In this document: positions 28,513-38,066 of the stretch, one piece after another | How positions within the stretch are numbered: the stretch's first letter is position 1 | Layout: every line of letters begins with the position of its first letter | Assembly (NCBI RefSeq): GCF_018383905.1 | Contig: NZ_JAGYWA010000007.1 | Coordinates: forward strand, 1 to 64,000 | From: Flavobacterium branchiicola | GTDB taxonomy: Bacteria > Bacteroidota > Bacteroidia > Flavobacteriales > Flavobacteriaceae | Length of the DNA stretch: 64,000 nt | Reading direction: 5' to 3' | The notes under the pieces: generated by a model | Databases searched by the model: none | Told to the model about the DNA's origin: nothing | Seen by the model: only the letters and a program-made list of their open reading frames with translations | Position numbers and translations under genes: made by a program

Positions 28513-29805
28513 ATGAAAAAAATATTTTCCTCAGTAGCAGCAGTCGCTTTTGCCTTGACGCTTACTGCACAACAAAAGCAGGTAATTGATAAAAAATTGG
28601 CGGATAAAATCAAAAATGATTCTTACATGCCTTTTGTAAAAAGTAAAGCTTTAGAAGTAATGAAAACCGGAGTAAATGCCGGTGATGGTTACCGTGAAGT
28701 CTGGATTCGCGATTATAACACTTTTATAGAACTGGCGGCGCAAGTCAGTAAAAAAGAAGATATAAAAGAAAACCTGTTAGTGTTTTTCAGAATGCAGGGA
28801 GAAGATGGAAATATAATTGACGGCTATACGCCAAAAGAGCAGATTGGAGCAGGAGAAACCGATTTTTCTTATTCTAAATTAGAACCAAGATATGCGGCAC
28901 ATAAAAATACTGTCGAAACCGATCAGGAAACCTCATTGGTACAAGCCGTTTATAAATACATTCAGTTAACAGGCGACAAATCTATCCTGACAGAAAAAGT
29001 GGGAGATAAAATCGTAGCCAAAAGACTGGAATGGGCAATGGAATTTTTAATGAAAAACCGCTATTCTCAGAAATACGGTTTAATTACCGGAGCAACCACT
29101 GCCGATTGGGGAGATGTACAGCCCGAGGAAGGTTACGGAGTCGATTTAGACGGTCACACGCATATGGCCATCGATATCTACGACAATGCGATGTTTATTG
29201 TAGCATTAAATAATATGATGGAAATGCTTCCTGCAACAAAAAACAAATGGGAAAAAGTCAGAAAAGATGTGGCAAAGAATACAAGAACTTACCTGTGGGA
29301 TGCCAAAAAGCAAAAATATATTCCGCACTTATACCTCAACGGATCACCGTTTCCTGCTGATTTCGATGAAAATAATATCTTTTATTTCGGAGGCACAACT
29401 GTAGCGATGGAAGCCGGATTGCTAAGCAAAGAAGAAGTAAAAGCATCGTTGGACGAAATGGTAAAAAGAGTAAAAGAAGCCGGAGCACCTTCTATTGGTT
29501 TAACGCTTTACCCGCCATATCCAAACGGATATTTCGTAAACAAAATAATGAATCCGGTTTACAGCTACCAAAATGGCGGCGACTGGACCTGGTTTGGAGC
29601 AAGAACCATTCAGCAATTAATTAAGTACGGATATGTAGAAGAAGCCTACAGAGAAGTACAACCTATGTTGAAACGTGTAAAAGACAATAACGGATTCTAT
29701 GAATGGTACTCAATAAAAAATGAACCAAGAGGATCAGGAACTTTCAGAGGTGAAGCGGGTGTTTTATACACTGCAATTATAATGTTTGAAAATCTGAATA
29801 GATAA
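28513..29805 (+). CDS. Predicted six-hairpin (alpha/alpha)6 glycosidase, family uncertain, exported
   Basis: This 430-residue protein has a signal peptide ending LTAQ. The pattern is that of an alpha/alpha toroid glycosidase. REVWIRDYNTFIELAAQV opens the catalytic part, DWGDVQPEEGYG and HTHMAIDIYDNAMFIVAL follow, and NGGDWTWFGARTIQQLI comes near the end with EPRGSGTFRGEAG closing. Acidic residues in WIRD, ADWGD and GGDW are candidate catalytic groups. It recalls GH63/MGH1-like, GH15-like and GH125 enzymes, but I cannot place it in one of them. It lies 87 bases after the GH92 gene, probably the last gene of the gntR operon. A role in cutting an oligosaccharide with alpha-mannose or alpha-glucose is likely from context. 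Confidence 0.7.
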   Translation: MKKIFSSVAAVAFALTLTAQQKQVIDKKLADKIKNDSYMPFVKSKALEVMKTGVNAGDGYREVWIRDYNTFIELAAQVSKKEDIKENLLVFFRMQGEDGNIIDGYTPKEQIGAGETDFSYSKLEPRYAAHKNTVETDQETSLVQAVYKYIQLTGDKSILTEKVGDKIVAKRLEWAMEFLMKNRYSQKYGLITGATTADWGDVQPEEGYGVDLDGHTHMAIDIYDNAMFIVALNNMMEMLPATKNKWEKVRKDVAKNTRTYLWDAKKQKYIPHLYLNGSPFPADFDENNIFYFGGTTVAMEAGLLSKEEVKASLDEMVKRVKEAGAPSIGLTLYPPYPNGYFVNKIMNPVYSYQNGGDWTWFGARTIQQLIKYGYVEEAYREVQPMLKRVKDNNGFYEWYSIKNEPRGSGTFRGEAGVLYTAIIMFENLNR

Positions 29806-29871
29806 GAAATATAAAAAAAGCTATATTGATTTCCTCCAGTTTTAATAGAGGAAAAAATAAAATTATTATCG

Positions 29872-29912
29872 AGGCTTTAGCTAAAAACACTTGTTTTGGC
29901 TAAAGCCTTTTA
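29872..29912 (+). terminator. Terminator after the six-hairpin glycosidase gene
   Basis: AGGCTTTAGCTAAAA (29872-29886) pairs with TTTTGGCTAAAGCCT (29894-29908) through 15 positions including one wobble, followed by TTTTAT. GGCTTTAGCC words are also common in dispersed Flavobacterium intergenic repeats. Confidence 0.65.
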
Positions 29913-30136
29913 TAATTAAGTCAATAAATACCTCCAATTGCAACTAAAGGCAATTGCAACTTAAATTTAGATAAAATCGGAGTATTATTTAATCAAAAAG
30001 ATATTCTATCTTTAAAATTCTGAAATAGTATAAATAAAATGAACTTCAGGAACATTGATTCTTTTGAAATAAAGGAAGTTATTGTTTTTGAAAATACTTA
30101 CTATTACATAATTTTATCTCCATTTGCTTTGGTTGG

Positions 30137-30148
30137 TAAAACGATTTA
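30137..30148. promoter_or_regulatory. CG-centred operator candidate upstream of the GH3/GH92 pair
   Basis: TAAAACGATTTA is identical, in the opposite orientation, to the site at 6413-6424 beside the LacI-type gene. It lies 42 bases before the GH3 start codon. Confidence 0.45.
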
Positions 30149-30190
30149 GCAAAGAGAAAAAGACGATTATCTAATTTAAAAACCACAATA

Positions 30191-32374
30191 ATGAATTGTT
30201 TAAGAAATTACCGATTTGCTTTGTTTTTTTGTTTCTGTATTGGACTCAATTATGCGCAGCAAAAAAACGCAGCCTACAAAAATCAGGATTTACCCATTGA
30301 TAAAAGAGTAGCCGATTTACTGAAACAATTAACAACCGAAGAAAAAATTTCATTATTAGGTTTTGAAAGCAAAGAAGTAAAACGATTAGAGATTCCGCAA
30401 TACAACTGGTGGAATGAATCACTTCATGGAGTAGCCAGAGCCGGAAAAGCAACCGTTTTTCCTCAGGCTTTAGGAATGGCAGCTTCTTTTAATGATAATT
30501 TACTGAATGAAGTCGCCAATGCAATTTCGACAGAAGCCAGAGCCAAAAATAATATGGCAGTGGCAAAAGACCGTCGTTTACAATACATGGGACTAAATTT
30601 CTGGTCGCCAAATATCAATATTTTCAGAGATCCGCGTTGGGGAAGAGGTCAGGAAACCTACGGAGAAGATCCTTTTCTTACCGGAAAAATGGGAACCGCT
30701 TATGTAAAAGGCCTTCAGGGAACCGATCCTAAATACATGAAAACGGCAGCTTGTGCCAAACATTTTGCCGTACATAGCGGGCCTGAAAAAACAAGACATT
30801 CTATAGATGTAATTGTAGATGAGAAAGATTTAAGAGAAACCTATTTATATGCTTTCAAAAAATTGGTTGATGCCAAAGTAGAAACGGTAATGTGTGCTTA
30901 CAATCGTGTAAATTCGGAACCTTGTTGTACAGGAAAAAGCCTTTTGCAGGATATTTTGCGTACAGAATGGAAATTTGGAGGACACGTAGTAACAGATTGC
31001 TGGGCATTGCAGGACATCTACGAAGGACATAAAACCCTGCCAAATAGCGTAACTGTTGCAGCAGCAGCCATTAAAGCCGGAGTAAATATGGATTGCAGCG
31101 GATTATTACAAAAAGACGCTATTAATGCATTAAACCAGAAACTGATTACCGTAAAAGACATCGACAATTCACTGGCTCCAACTTTACGCACACAGTTTAA
31201 ACTAGGTTTTTACGATAAGCCCGAAGATAACCCTTTCAGGAAATATGGTATCGATAGTATAGCCAATCCATATCACAGAAATCTAAGTCTGAAAATGGCA
31301 GAGCAAAGTATGGTTTTGCTAAAAAATGCCACATTTGGTGAGAACAAAAAAAAGGTACTTCCGTTAAATAAAGAAGATTATAAATCCATCATGATCGTAG
31401 GTCCAAATGCAGCGTCATTGGATGCATTGTTGGGAAATTATCACGGAATCAGCGATAAAGCCGTAAATTTTGTTGAAGGAATTGCGGGAGCAGTTGATCC
31501 TGATACCCGTGTAGAATATGATATGGGTTGTGATTTTACCAATATAACTGATTTTGGCGGAACCTGGGCTGCTTCTATGGCAAACGTAACAATCGCCGTT
31601 ATAGGTTTTACTCCAGTTTACGAAGGCGAGGAAGGAGATGCTTTTTTAGCGGATGGAAAAGGAGATAGAAAAAATATGGATCTTCCTGCTTCACACATTG
31701 CTTACATCAAAGCACTTAGAAAAGGAACCAAAACACCTCTTATAGCCGTAGTTACTGGTGGTAGTGCTGTCGATATTTCGGCAATTGAGCCCTATGTAGA
31801 CGCTATTGTTTTTGCCTGGTATCCTGGAGAGCAGGGCGGAACAGCTTTGGCAAATCTTCTTTTTGGAAAAGTAGCTCCATCAGGCCATTTACCGGTTAGT
31901 TTTTACAAATCTTTTAGCGATTTACCGGATTATAACAGCTATGCGATGAAAGGCAGAACGTACCGTTATTTTGATAAAGAAGTACAATATCCGTTTGGTT
32001 TTGGATTAAGTTATACCACTTTTGGATACAACTGGATTCAAAAACCGGAAAATGCAAAACCGACTTCCGATAAAATTTCGATGCAAATCAAAATTGAAAA
32101 TACAGGAGATTTTAATGCCGATGAAGTAGCACAAGCTTACATCGAATATCCAAATGGAGAAAGAATGCCATTGAAAGAATTAAAAGCATTCAAAAGAGTT
32201 TCAGTAGCAAAAGGAAATTCGCAGAATGTTACTTTAGAAATTCCATTAGAAGAACTTCAAAAATGGGATGACAGCAAAAAGCAATTCAAAATTTACGAAG
32301 GAAAATACAAAGTGCAAATAGGCTCAAATTCCAGAGATACGCAATTGGAAGCCAGTTTTGATATTACAAAATAG
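30191..32374 (+). CDS. GH3 glycosidase (xylosidase/glucosidase type), exported
   Basis: This 727-residue protein has a signal peptide ending NYAQ. Domains are GH3 N-terminal barrel (about 30-340), GH3 alpha/beta sandwich (about 370-600; VIGFTPVYEGEEGD, WYPGEQGG) and a fibronectin III-like domain. The expected nucleophile is Asp269 in VVTDCWALQDIY. YNWWNESLHGVARAG, TVFPQALGMAASF and RGQETYGEDPFL match the GH3 branch containing many beta-xylosidases and alpha-L-arabinofuranosidases. It has no PA14 insert, unlike the GH3 at 3162. With a GH92 gene only 15 bases downstream, a role in removing the core beta-1,2-xylose of plant N-glycans is attractive but unproven; beta-glucosidase remains possible. 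Confidence 0.9.
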   Translation: MNCLRNYRFALFFCFCIGLNYAQQKNAAYKNQDLPIDKRVADLLKQLTTEEKISLLGFESKEVKRLEIPQYNWWNESLHGVARAGKATVFPQALGMAASFNDNLLNEVANAISTEARAKNNMAVAKDRRLQYMGLNFWSPNINIFRDPRWGRGQETYGEDPFLTGKMGTAYVKGLQGTDPKYMKTAACAKHFAVHSGPEKTRHSIDVIVDEKDLRETYLYAFKKLVDAKVETVMCAYNRVNSEPCCTGKSLLQDILRTEWKFGGHVVTDCWALQDIYEGHKTLPNSVTVAAAAIKAGVNMDCSGLLQKDAINALNQKLITVKDIDNSLAPTLRTQFKLGFYDKPEDNPFRKYGIDSIANPYHRNLSLKMAEQSMVLLKNATFGENKKKVLPLNKEDYKSIMIVGPNAASLDALLGNYHGISDKAVNFVEGIAGAVDPDTRVEYDMGCDFTNITDFGGTWAASMANVTIAVIGFTPVYEGEEGDAFLADGKGDRKNMDLPASHIAYIKALRKGTKTPLIAVVTGGSAVDISAIEPYVDAIVFAWYPGEQGGTALANLLFGKVAPSGHLPVSFYKSFSDLPDYNSYAMKGRTYRYFDKEVQYPFGFGLSYTTFGYNWIQKPENAKPTSDKISMQIKIENTGDFNADEVAQAYIEYPNGERMPLKELKAFKRVSVAKGNSQNVTLEIPLEELQKWDDSKKQFKIYEGKYKVQIGSNSRDTQLEASFDITK

Positions 32375-32389
32375 AAACAAAATCAAAAA

Positions 32390-34648
32390 ATGAATAAAAA
32401 TTTTAAAGCAGCATTATTTACAATTTTAGGGCTTTGCTCTTTTCAATTGTACAGCCAGACAGCAAAGCAAAATCTAACACAATACGTAGATCCTTATATC
32501 GGGACAGGATTTCACGGTCACGTTTTTATGGGAGCCAATGTGCCTTTTGGAGCCGTTCAGTTAGGACCCGTAAACATTTCACAAGGATGGGACTGGTGTT
32601 CCGGATATCATTATTCTGATCCAACAATTATCGGATTTTCGCATACGCATTTAAGCGGAACCGGAATTGGTGATCTTGGTGATGTGCTTTTTATGCCGGC
32701 TGTGGGTAAAATCAACCTTAAAAAAGGAACAGCAAAAGATATGGCAAATGGCTATATCTCAGACTTCGATCATAAAGATGAAGTAGCAAAACCAGGTTAT
32801 TATTCTGTTATTCTGAAAAAGAATAAAATCAAGGCAGAAATGACAGCTTCACAAAGAGTAGGTTTTCAAAAATATACTTTTCCTGCATCAGAGCACTCTC
32901 ATATTGTTTTAGATTTAGTAGAAGGAATTGGCTGGGATAAAGCTGTAGATACTTATATCCGTGTGAAAAATGATACCTTAATCGAAGGATATCGTTTTTC
33001 TAAAGGATGGGCTGCTGATCAAAGAATATACTTTGCAGCTATTTTATCTAAACCCGCAAAAAAAATCCAGTTGTACAACAGTACAAAAGAGATGATTAAT
33101 AAAGTTGTTTTAGGCGACAGTGCCAAAGCTGTGATTCAGTTTGCTACTGCAAAAGATGAAGTGATTAAAATTAAAGTCGGAATCTCAGCAGTAAGTGCAG
33201 AAAATGCTTTAATGAATATTAAAAATGAAATTGCAGGCTGGAATTTCGAAAAAATAACAGCTCAGGCAGATGAAAAATGGAATAATGAACTAAATAAAAT
33301 CACAGTAAAATCAAATGATGCAGCCAAATTAAGAACTTTTTACACTGCTTTGTATCACACTATGATTGCGCCTTCGACCTATAACGACAGCAATGGTGAT
33401 TATTACGGTTCAGACAAACAAGTTCATAAATCGGCAGGATTTACAAATCTGACAACTTTCTCGTTATGGGATACGTATAGAGGTGCAAACCCTTTGCTTA
33501 CGTTGACTCAACCAGAAAAAGTTTCGGATATGGTTAACTCGATGTTGGCAATTTATCAGGAAACTGGACATCTTCCGGTTTGGCATTTAATGGGAAATGA
33601 AACGTATTGTATGCCTGGAAACAGTGGTATCCAAATTGTAGCCGATGCTTACTTAAAAGGAATCAAAGGAATTGACGGAGAACTGGCTTTTGAAGCTGTA
33701 AAAGCAACAGCCATGCAGGACGACCGCGGGGTAAATTTTGTAAAAACGCTAGGATATATTCCCGGAGATAGTATGAGGGAATCAGTATCGTATGGAATGG
33801 AATATGCCATTTCTGACGGAGCAATTGCAATGATGGCGAAAAAAATGGGTAAAACAGAAGATTACAATTATTTCTATAATCGTTCAAAAGTCTACAAAAA
33901 ATATTATGATCCTTCCGTCACTTTTGTGCGCGCAAAATTAAGCGATACAGAATGGAGAACCCCTTTTGATCCGTTTAAGTCCATACATGAAAAAGGTGAT
34001 TTTTCTGAAGGAAATGCATGGCAATACACCTGGTTAGTACCTCAGGATGTTGAAGGGCTTATTGCAATGTTGGGCGGTGAAAAAACATTTACAAAAAAAC
34101 TGGACACTTTATTTACCATTTCGGGTGATATGGGAGCAGAAGCTTCAAACGATATTACAGGTTTAATTGGGCAGTACGCACACGGAAATGAGCCAAGCCA
34201 TCACATTACTTATTTATATAATTTTGTGGGTCAGCCCTGGAAAACAGCAGAAAAAGTACGTTACATAGTTGATAATTTATACAGCGACAAACCAGACGGA
34301 TTATGCGGAAATGAAGACGTAGGGCAAATGTCGGCATGGTATATTTGGAATGCTATGGGAATGTATTCTGTAAATCCTTATAACGGTGTTTATTGTATTG
34401 GAAGTCCTTCAATGGATGAGTCGGTTCTAAATCTGGCTGATGGAAAAACTTTTAAAGTAAAAGCCTTAAACAACAACTCAAAAAATATCTACATTCAAAA
34501 AGCAACCTTAAACGGTAAAGACTATTCTAAAAGTTATATCCTTCATTCAGATGTCATGAATGGAGGCGAATTGGTTTTCACTATGGGAAATAAACCTTCC
34601 AAAACATGGGGAGTTTCTCCTAAAGACAGACCTTATTCTGCAAAATAA
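32390..34648 (+). CDS. GH92 alpha-mannosidase, exported
   Basis: This 752-residue protein has a type I signal peptide ending LYSQ, so it is probably periplasmic. It is a standard GH92: YVDPYIGTG and ANVPFGAVQLGP in the N-terminal sandwich, GWDWCSGYHYSD, and FSHTHLSGTG. In the toroid domain FSEGNAWQYTW places Glu540 as general acid. The calcium/active-site motif is HGNEPSHH with Glu601, and GNEDVGQMSAWY supplies Glu642 and Asp643. GH92 enzymes remove terminal alpha-mannose with inversion. It contrasts with the lipid-anchored, divergent GH92 at 26044. It forms a two-gene unit with the upstream GH3 and is closed by a strong terminator at 34668. Confidence 0.94.
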   Translation: MNKNFKAALFTILGLCSFQLYSQTAKQNLTQYVDPYIGTGFHGHVFMGANVPFGAVQLGPVNISQGWDWCSGYHYSDPTIIGFSHTHLSGTGIGDLGDVLFMPAVGKINLKKGTAKDMANGYISDFDHKDEVAKPGYYSVILKKNKIKAEMTASQRVGFQKYTFPASEHSHIVLDLVEGIGWDKAVDTYIRVKNDTLIEGYRFSKGWAADQRIYFAAILSKPAKKIQLYNSTKEMINKVVLGDSAKAVIQFATAKDEVIKIKVGISAVSAENALMNIKNEIAGWNFEKITAQADEKWNNELNKITVKSNDAAKLRTFYTALYHTMIAPSTYNDSNGDYYGSDKQVHKSAGFTNLTTFSLWDTYRGANPLLTLTQPEKVSDMVNSMLAIYQETGHLPVWHLMGNETYCMPGNSGIQIVADAYLKGIKGIDGELAFEAVKATAMQDDRGVNFVKTLGYIPGDSMRESVSYGMEYAISDGAIAMMAKKMGKTEDYNYFYNRSKVYKKYYDPSVTFVRAKLSDTEWRTPFDPFKSIHEKGDFSEGNAWQYTWLVPQDVEGLIAMLGGEKTFTKKLDTLFTISGDMGAEASNDITGLIGQYAHGNEPSHHITYLYNFVGQPWKTAEKVRYIVDNLYSDKPDGLCGNEDVGQMSAWYIWNAMGMYSVNPYNGVYCIGSPSMDESVLNLADGKTFKVKALNNNSKNIYIQKATLNGKDYSKSYILHSDVMNGGELVFTMGNKPSKTWGVSPKDRPYSAK

Positions 34649-34667
34649 AACAAATATATATTGAATT

Positions 34668-34709
34668 CAAAAGCGCCATTGCAGTATTGTAATGGCGCTT
34701 TTGTTTTTT
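34668..34709 (+). terminator. Terminator after the GH92 gene
   Basis: CAAAAGCGCCATT (34668-34680) is perfectly complementary to AATGGCGCTTTTG (34691-34703), with a 10-base loop, followed by six T. Confidence 0.85.
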
Positions 34710-34745
34710 AGTGCAACAGAAATCAGATATTAAATAATGTCATTC

Positions 34746-34759
34746 CCGATAGCTATCGG
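34746..34759. repeat. Perfect 14-bp palindrome
   Basis: CCGATAGCTATCGG is a perfect palindrome in a gene-free, AT-rich region. Similar words recur in Flavobacterium intergenic repeats; its function is unknown. Confidence 0.4.
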
Positions 34760-35004
34760 ATAAATAATTAAAATGATTAAAAAGAATCTGCCATATCTGC
34801 TGAATCTGCGAGAAAAGAGATAAAAGGAATTTAAAATAAATCCTTTTAATTAGTGGCAAAATAAAATTATAAGTGAAAATTATTTCATTGTATTTTTCAT
34901 AATTGACAATTAATAATTAAACAATGGTAATATTGAATTAATAAATATACCGCAGACATTGTATTTTTATAATTCTAAAAAAGTACAATTTTAATAAAAA
35001 ACAT

Positions 35005-36294
35005 ATGGCATTAGTAACAGAGATAGAAGTTCGGCAAAATGTTGGTTCTAAAGAAAATAAGAAATGGCTGTTTCCTTTTATACTGGTAACCAGTTTGTTC
35101 TTTTTCTGGGGATTCGTGCACAACTTAGATCCCATACTTATTCCGCATTTAAGAAAAGCATTTAATCTAACCGATTTAGAATCTTCTTTAATTGATTCTT
35201 CTGTATTTGTTGCTTATTTTTTCATGGCTTTGCCCGCGGGTTATATCATGAGAAAATACGGTTATAAATCCGGTATTATGATCGGATTAATTTTATTCGG
35301 TATTGGTTCAATTTTGTTTGTCCCGGCAGCCAATTCGTTACAGTATATTTATTTTTTAGGTGCTTTGTTTGTTATAGCTTGTGGACTTACCTTTTTAGAA
35401 ACAGCAGCTAATCCCTATGTAACGATATTGGGGCCGGCAGAAACAGCGACAAGACGATTGAACTTTTCGCAATCCTTCAACGGACTGGCGGCGTTTATTG
35501 CCCCGGCCTATATAGGACCAATGATTTTATCCGGAAAAAATTTAACGCAGGCCGAAATGGATGCTATGCCCGCTGCACAATTGCATGCCTATGTTTTAGA
35601 AGAAGCAGCAAGTGTAAAAATGCCTTATCTGATTTTGGGATTAATTATACTTTCAGTAGCATTGGTGTTTTACTTTACCAATATGCCCGATGTGAAAGAG
35701 GAAGATAAAGAAGGAGCAGAAGGAGCCAGTTTTGCCGGAGCCTTAAAATCAATGCGTTTGCGATGGGGAATTTTAGCGCAGTTTTTCTACGTTGGAGCAC
35801 AAGTTTGTGTGGGGAGTTTTTTTATAAAAATGGCTACAACTTCAGCAGGTTTGGCAGAAGATGTAGCGGCTAAATATTTAGGTTTCTTTGGACTGGCATT
35901 TATGTTAGGCCGTTTTGCCGGAACATTCTTCATGCAATACATTCAGCCAAGAAAATTACTGATCATTTATGCCATCATCAATATTCTTTTATCAATAGTT
36001 GCCATAACAGGATCAGGAATGATTGTGGTATATACCTTAATCGCAATCGCCTTTTTTATGAGCATTATGTTTCCTACTATTTTTTCAATGGGAATTGACG
36101 GATTAGGACACAATACAAAAATTGGTTCTTCCTTGATTGTAATGGCAATTGTGGGTGGTGCATTACTGCCTCCGGTTCTGGGATTGATTTCAGATCTTAC
36201 AGGAAGCATTCAGTACGGTTATGTCGTTCCGTTGATCTGTTTTTCAGTAATACTATTGTTTGCATTTAACGGACATAAAACAAATAAAGCATAA
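35005..36294 (+). CDS. fucP: FucP-like L-fucose:proton symporter
   Basis: This 429-residue inner-membrane protein has about 12 predicted membrane segments. Its sequence follows the FucP branch of the MFS: FFFWGFVHNLDPILIPHLRKAF in helix 1, ALPAGYIMRKYGYKSGI after helix 2, and LTFLETAANPYVTILGP with RRLNFSQSFNGL in helices 4-5. FucP imports L-fucose with protons; some relatives carry glucose or galactose. The fucose call is backed by the next genes (dehydratase, SDR, FAHD hydrolase), which form an L-fuconate pathway, and by two GH29 fucosidases in the same region. The dehydratase gene follows after 16 bases. Confidence 0.88.
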   Translation: MALVTEIEVRQNVGSKENKKWLFPFILVTSLFFFWGFVHNLDPILIPHLRKAFNLTDLESSLIDSSVFVAYFFMALPAGYIMRKYGYKSGIMIGLILFGIGSILFVPAANSLQYIYFLGALFVIACGLTFLETAANPYVTILGPAETATRRLNFSQSFNGLAAFIAPAYIGPMILSGKNLTQAEMDAMPAAQLHAYVLEEAASVKMPYLILGLIILSVALVFYFTNMPDVKEEDKEGAEGASFAGALKSMRLRWGILAQFFYVGAQVCVGSFFIKMATTSAGLAEDVAAKYLGFFGLAFMLGRFAGTFFMQYIQPRKLLIIYAIINILLSIVAITGSGMIVVYTLIAIAFFMSIMFPTIFSMGIDGLGHNTKIGSSLIVMAIVGGALLPPVLGLISDLTGSIQYGYVVPLICFSVILLFAFNGHKTNKA

Positions 36295-36310
36295 ATTCTA
36301 TTTATATAAT

Positions 36311-37966
36311 ATGTTAGAAAACGGAGTTAAAAGATCGGTGATAAAAATGCACCCCAATGATAATGTGCTGGTGGCTTTAACAGATCTGGCAAAAGGAGAA
36401 AGTGTTACTTTTGAGGGAGTGGCTTATGTTCTTGAAGATACCATAAAAGCAAAACATAAATTTTATACAACGGATTTAAAACAAGGATCTGAAATCACGA
36501 TGTATGGCGTTTTGGTAGGTAAGGTACAAAATGATGTAGCGAAAGGAAGTCTTATGACAACCGATAATCTGAAACACGCAGCAGAACCTTATCAATACCG
36601 TCATGTTGATTTTAAATGGCAGGCACCAGACGTTTCAAAGTATAAAAACAGAACTTTTAACGGATATAAAAGAAGTGACGGACGTGTTGGAACCGCCAAT
36701 TATTGGTTGTTTGTTCCGACTGTATTTTGTGAAAACAGAAATCTGGATGTAATTCGCGAAGCACTTCACAATGAATTGGGATATTCAGTAAGTGATAAAT
36801 ACACACGATATACACATTATTTACTAGAAGCTTATAAAAATGGAGAAAATCTGGATGCTATTGATGTACAATTGACACCAGATCAAAATGCCAACAGAAT
36901 TTTTAAAAATGTTGATGGGATAAAATTTCTAAATCATCAGGGAGGCTGCGGCGGTACACGTCAGGACGCGGCTACTTTAAGTGCTTTATTGGCCTCGTAT
37001 GCCAATCATCCTAATGTAGCTGGAATAACGCTATTGAGTTTAGGATGTCAGCATTTACAGATTCAGGATTTTGTAAACGATGTAAAAAAACAAAATCCGG
37101 CCTTTGATAAACCTTTATTGGTTTTTGAACAGCAACAGTCAAAAAGTGAAGAACAATTAGTAGCTGCTGCCATCAAACAAACTTTTGAAGGATTAATCGA
37201 AATAAATAAATACGAAAGAAGTCCGGCACCTTTAAGCGAATTGTGTCTGGGAGTAAAATGTGGCGGCAGCGATGGATTTAGCGGTGTTTCGGCAAATCCT
37301 GCGGTAGGATATACTTCAGATTTATTGGTAGCTTTAGGAGGAAAAGTACTTCTGGCTGAATTCCCAGAACTGTGCGGTGTTGAGCAAAACCTGATTGATC
37401 GTTGTACAAGTGAACCAATTGCAAAAAAATTCATTAATTTAATGCAATCTTATGATGCTTTGGCACATAAAGTAGGTTCGGGTTTTCATATGAATCCGTC
37501 ACCGGGAAATATCAAAGACGGCTTAATAACCGATGCCATAAAAAGTGCCGGAGCGGCCAAAAAAGGAGGAACAGCGCCCGTTGTAGATGTATTGGATTAT
37601 ACAGAACCCGCAACAAAAGCAGGTTTGAGTTTGGTTTGTACACCCGGAAATGATGTTGAAGCCACAACCGGAAAAGCAGCATCGGGAGCGACATTAATAT
37701 TGTTTACCACCGGATTAGGAACCCCAACAGGAAATCCGGTTTGTCCGGTTATCAAAGTGGCGACTAATTCAGTTTTGGCAAAAAAAATGAGTGATATCAT
37801 TGATATTGATTGCGGCCCAATCATTAGCGGAGAAAAAACAATTGAAGAAATGGGAGAAGATATTTTGGAATATTGCATCAAAGCAGCAAGCGGCGAAATC
37901 ATTCCAAAAGCCGTTTCTCTAAATCAGGATGATTTTATTCCATGGAAACGTGGTGTATCTTTATAA
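36311..37966 (+). CDS. UxaA-family sugar-acid dehydratase (probable L-fuconate dehydratase)
   Basis: The protein is 551 residues from ATG 36311. An in-frame ATG at 36260 lies inside fucP and would add 17 unrelated residues. The N-terminal SAF domain (about 1-90) is followed by the UxaA/GarD catalytic domain, with HQGGCGGTRQDAATL, LSLGCQHLQIQDF, LGVKCGGSDGFSG and AEFPELCGVEQNL. Conserved Cys and His suit the iron- or zinc-dependent dehydratases for altronate and galactarate. Here the neighbours are a fucose transporter, a KDF-type SDR and a FAHD hydrolase, so the natural substrate is L-fuconate, giving 2-keto-3-deoxy-L-fuconate. The textbook L-fuconate dehydratase belongs to the unrelated enolase superfamily, so this would be a replacement. 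Altronate remains an alternative. Confidence 0.82.
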   Translation: MLENGVKRSVIKMHPNDNVLVALTDLAKGESVTFEGVAYVLEDTIKAKHKFYTTDLKQGSEITMYGVLVGKVQNDVAKGSLMTTDNLKHAAEPYQYRHVDFKWQAPDVSKYKNRTFNGYKRSDGRVGTANYWLFVPTVFCENRNLDVIREALHNELGYSVSDKYTRYTHYLLEAYKNGENLDAIDVQLTPDQNANRIFKNVDGIKFLNHQGGCGGTRQDAATLSALLASYANHPNVAGITLLSLGCQHLQIQDFVNDVKKQNPAFDKPLLVFEQQQSKSEEQLVAAAIKQTFEGLIEINKYERSPAPLSELCLGVKCGGSDGFSGVSANPAVGYTSDLLVALGGKVLLAEFPELCGVEQNLIDRCTSEPIAKKFINLMQSYDALAHKVGSGFHMNPSPGNIKDGLITDAIKSAGAAKKGGTAPVVDVLDYTEPATKAGLSLVCTPGNDVEATTGKAASGATLILFTTGLGTPTGNPVCPVIKVATNSVLAKKMSDIIDIDCGPIISGEKTIEEMGEDILEYCIKAASGEIIPKAVSLNQDDFIPWKRGVSL

Positions 37967-37980
37967 TAATTATGAGTTAT

Positions 37981-38015
37981 AAATTATAAATTATAAATTA
38001 TAAATTATAAATTAT
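37981..38015. repeat. Tandem repeat, five copies of AAATTAT
   Basis: Five perfect 7-bp units lie in the 100-base gap between the dehydratase and SDR genes. Low-complexity; it could vary in copy number and slightly change spacing within the operon. Confidence 0.7.
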
Positions 38016-38066
38016 TTAATCTTAGCGTTTAAAGTCTAACAATCTAAGATCTAAAAATCTAATTAT

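Larger units (their letters stand above)
29806..30190. other. Gap between the mannose operon and the GH3/GH92 pair
   Basis: It holds a terminator at 29872, a duplicated CAATTGCAAC word near 29936-29962 and the CG-centred operator candidate at 30137. A 36-codon open frame at 30039-30149 has no recognisable feature and is not called. No good TAnnTTTG box was found. Confidence 0.5.
34649..35004. other. Gap between the GH92 gene and fucP
   Basis: Contains the terminator at 34668 and the palindrome CCGATAGCTATCGG at 34746-34759. Two similar ATTGTATTTTT-containing stretches lie near 34887 and 34958, and the fucP control region should be here. No gene is seen and no clear TAnnTTTG box was found. 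Confidence 0.5.

Noticed and set aside
28513..29805. Naming this gene GH125 exo-alpha-1,6-mannosidase.
   Set aside because: Context and fold suggest it, but the GH125 motifs I would expect around the N-terminal catalytic region are not recognisable.
30039..30149. 36-codon open frame before the GH3 gene.
   Set aside because: No signal, domain or promoter evidence, and it overlaps the operator candidate at 30137.
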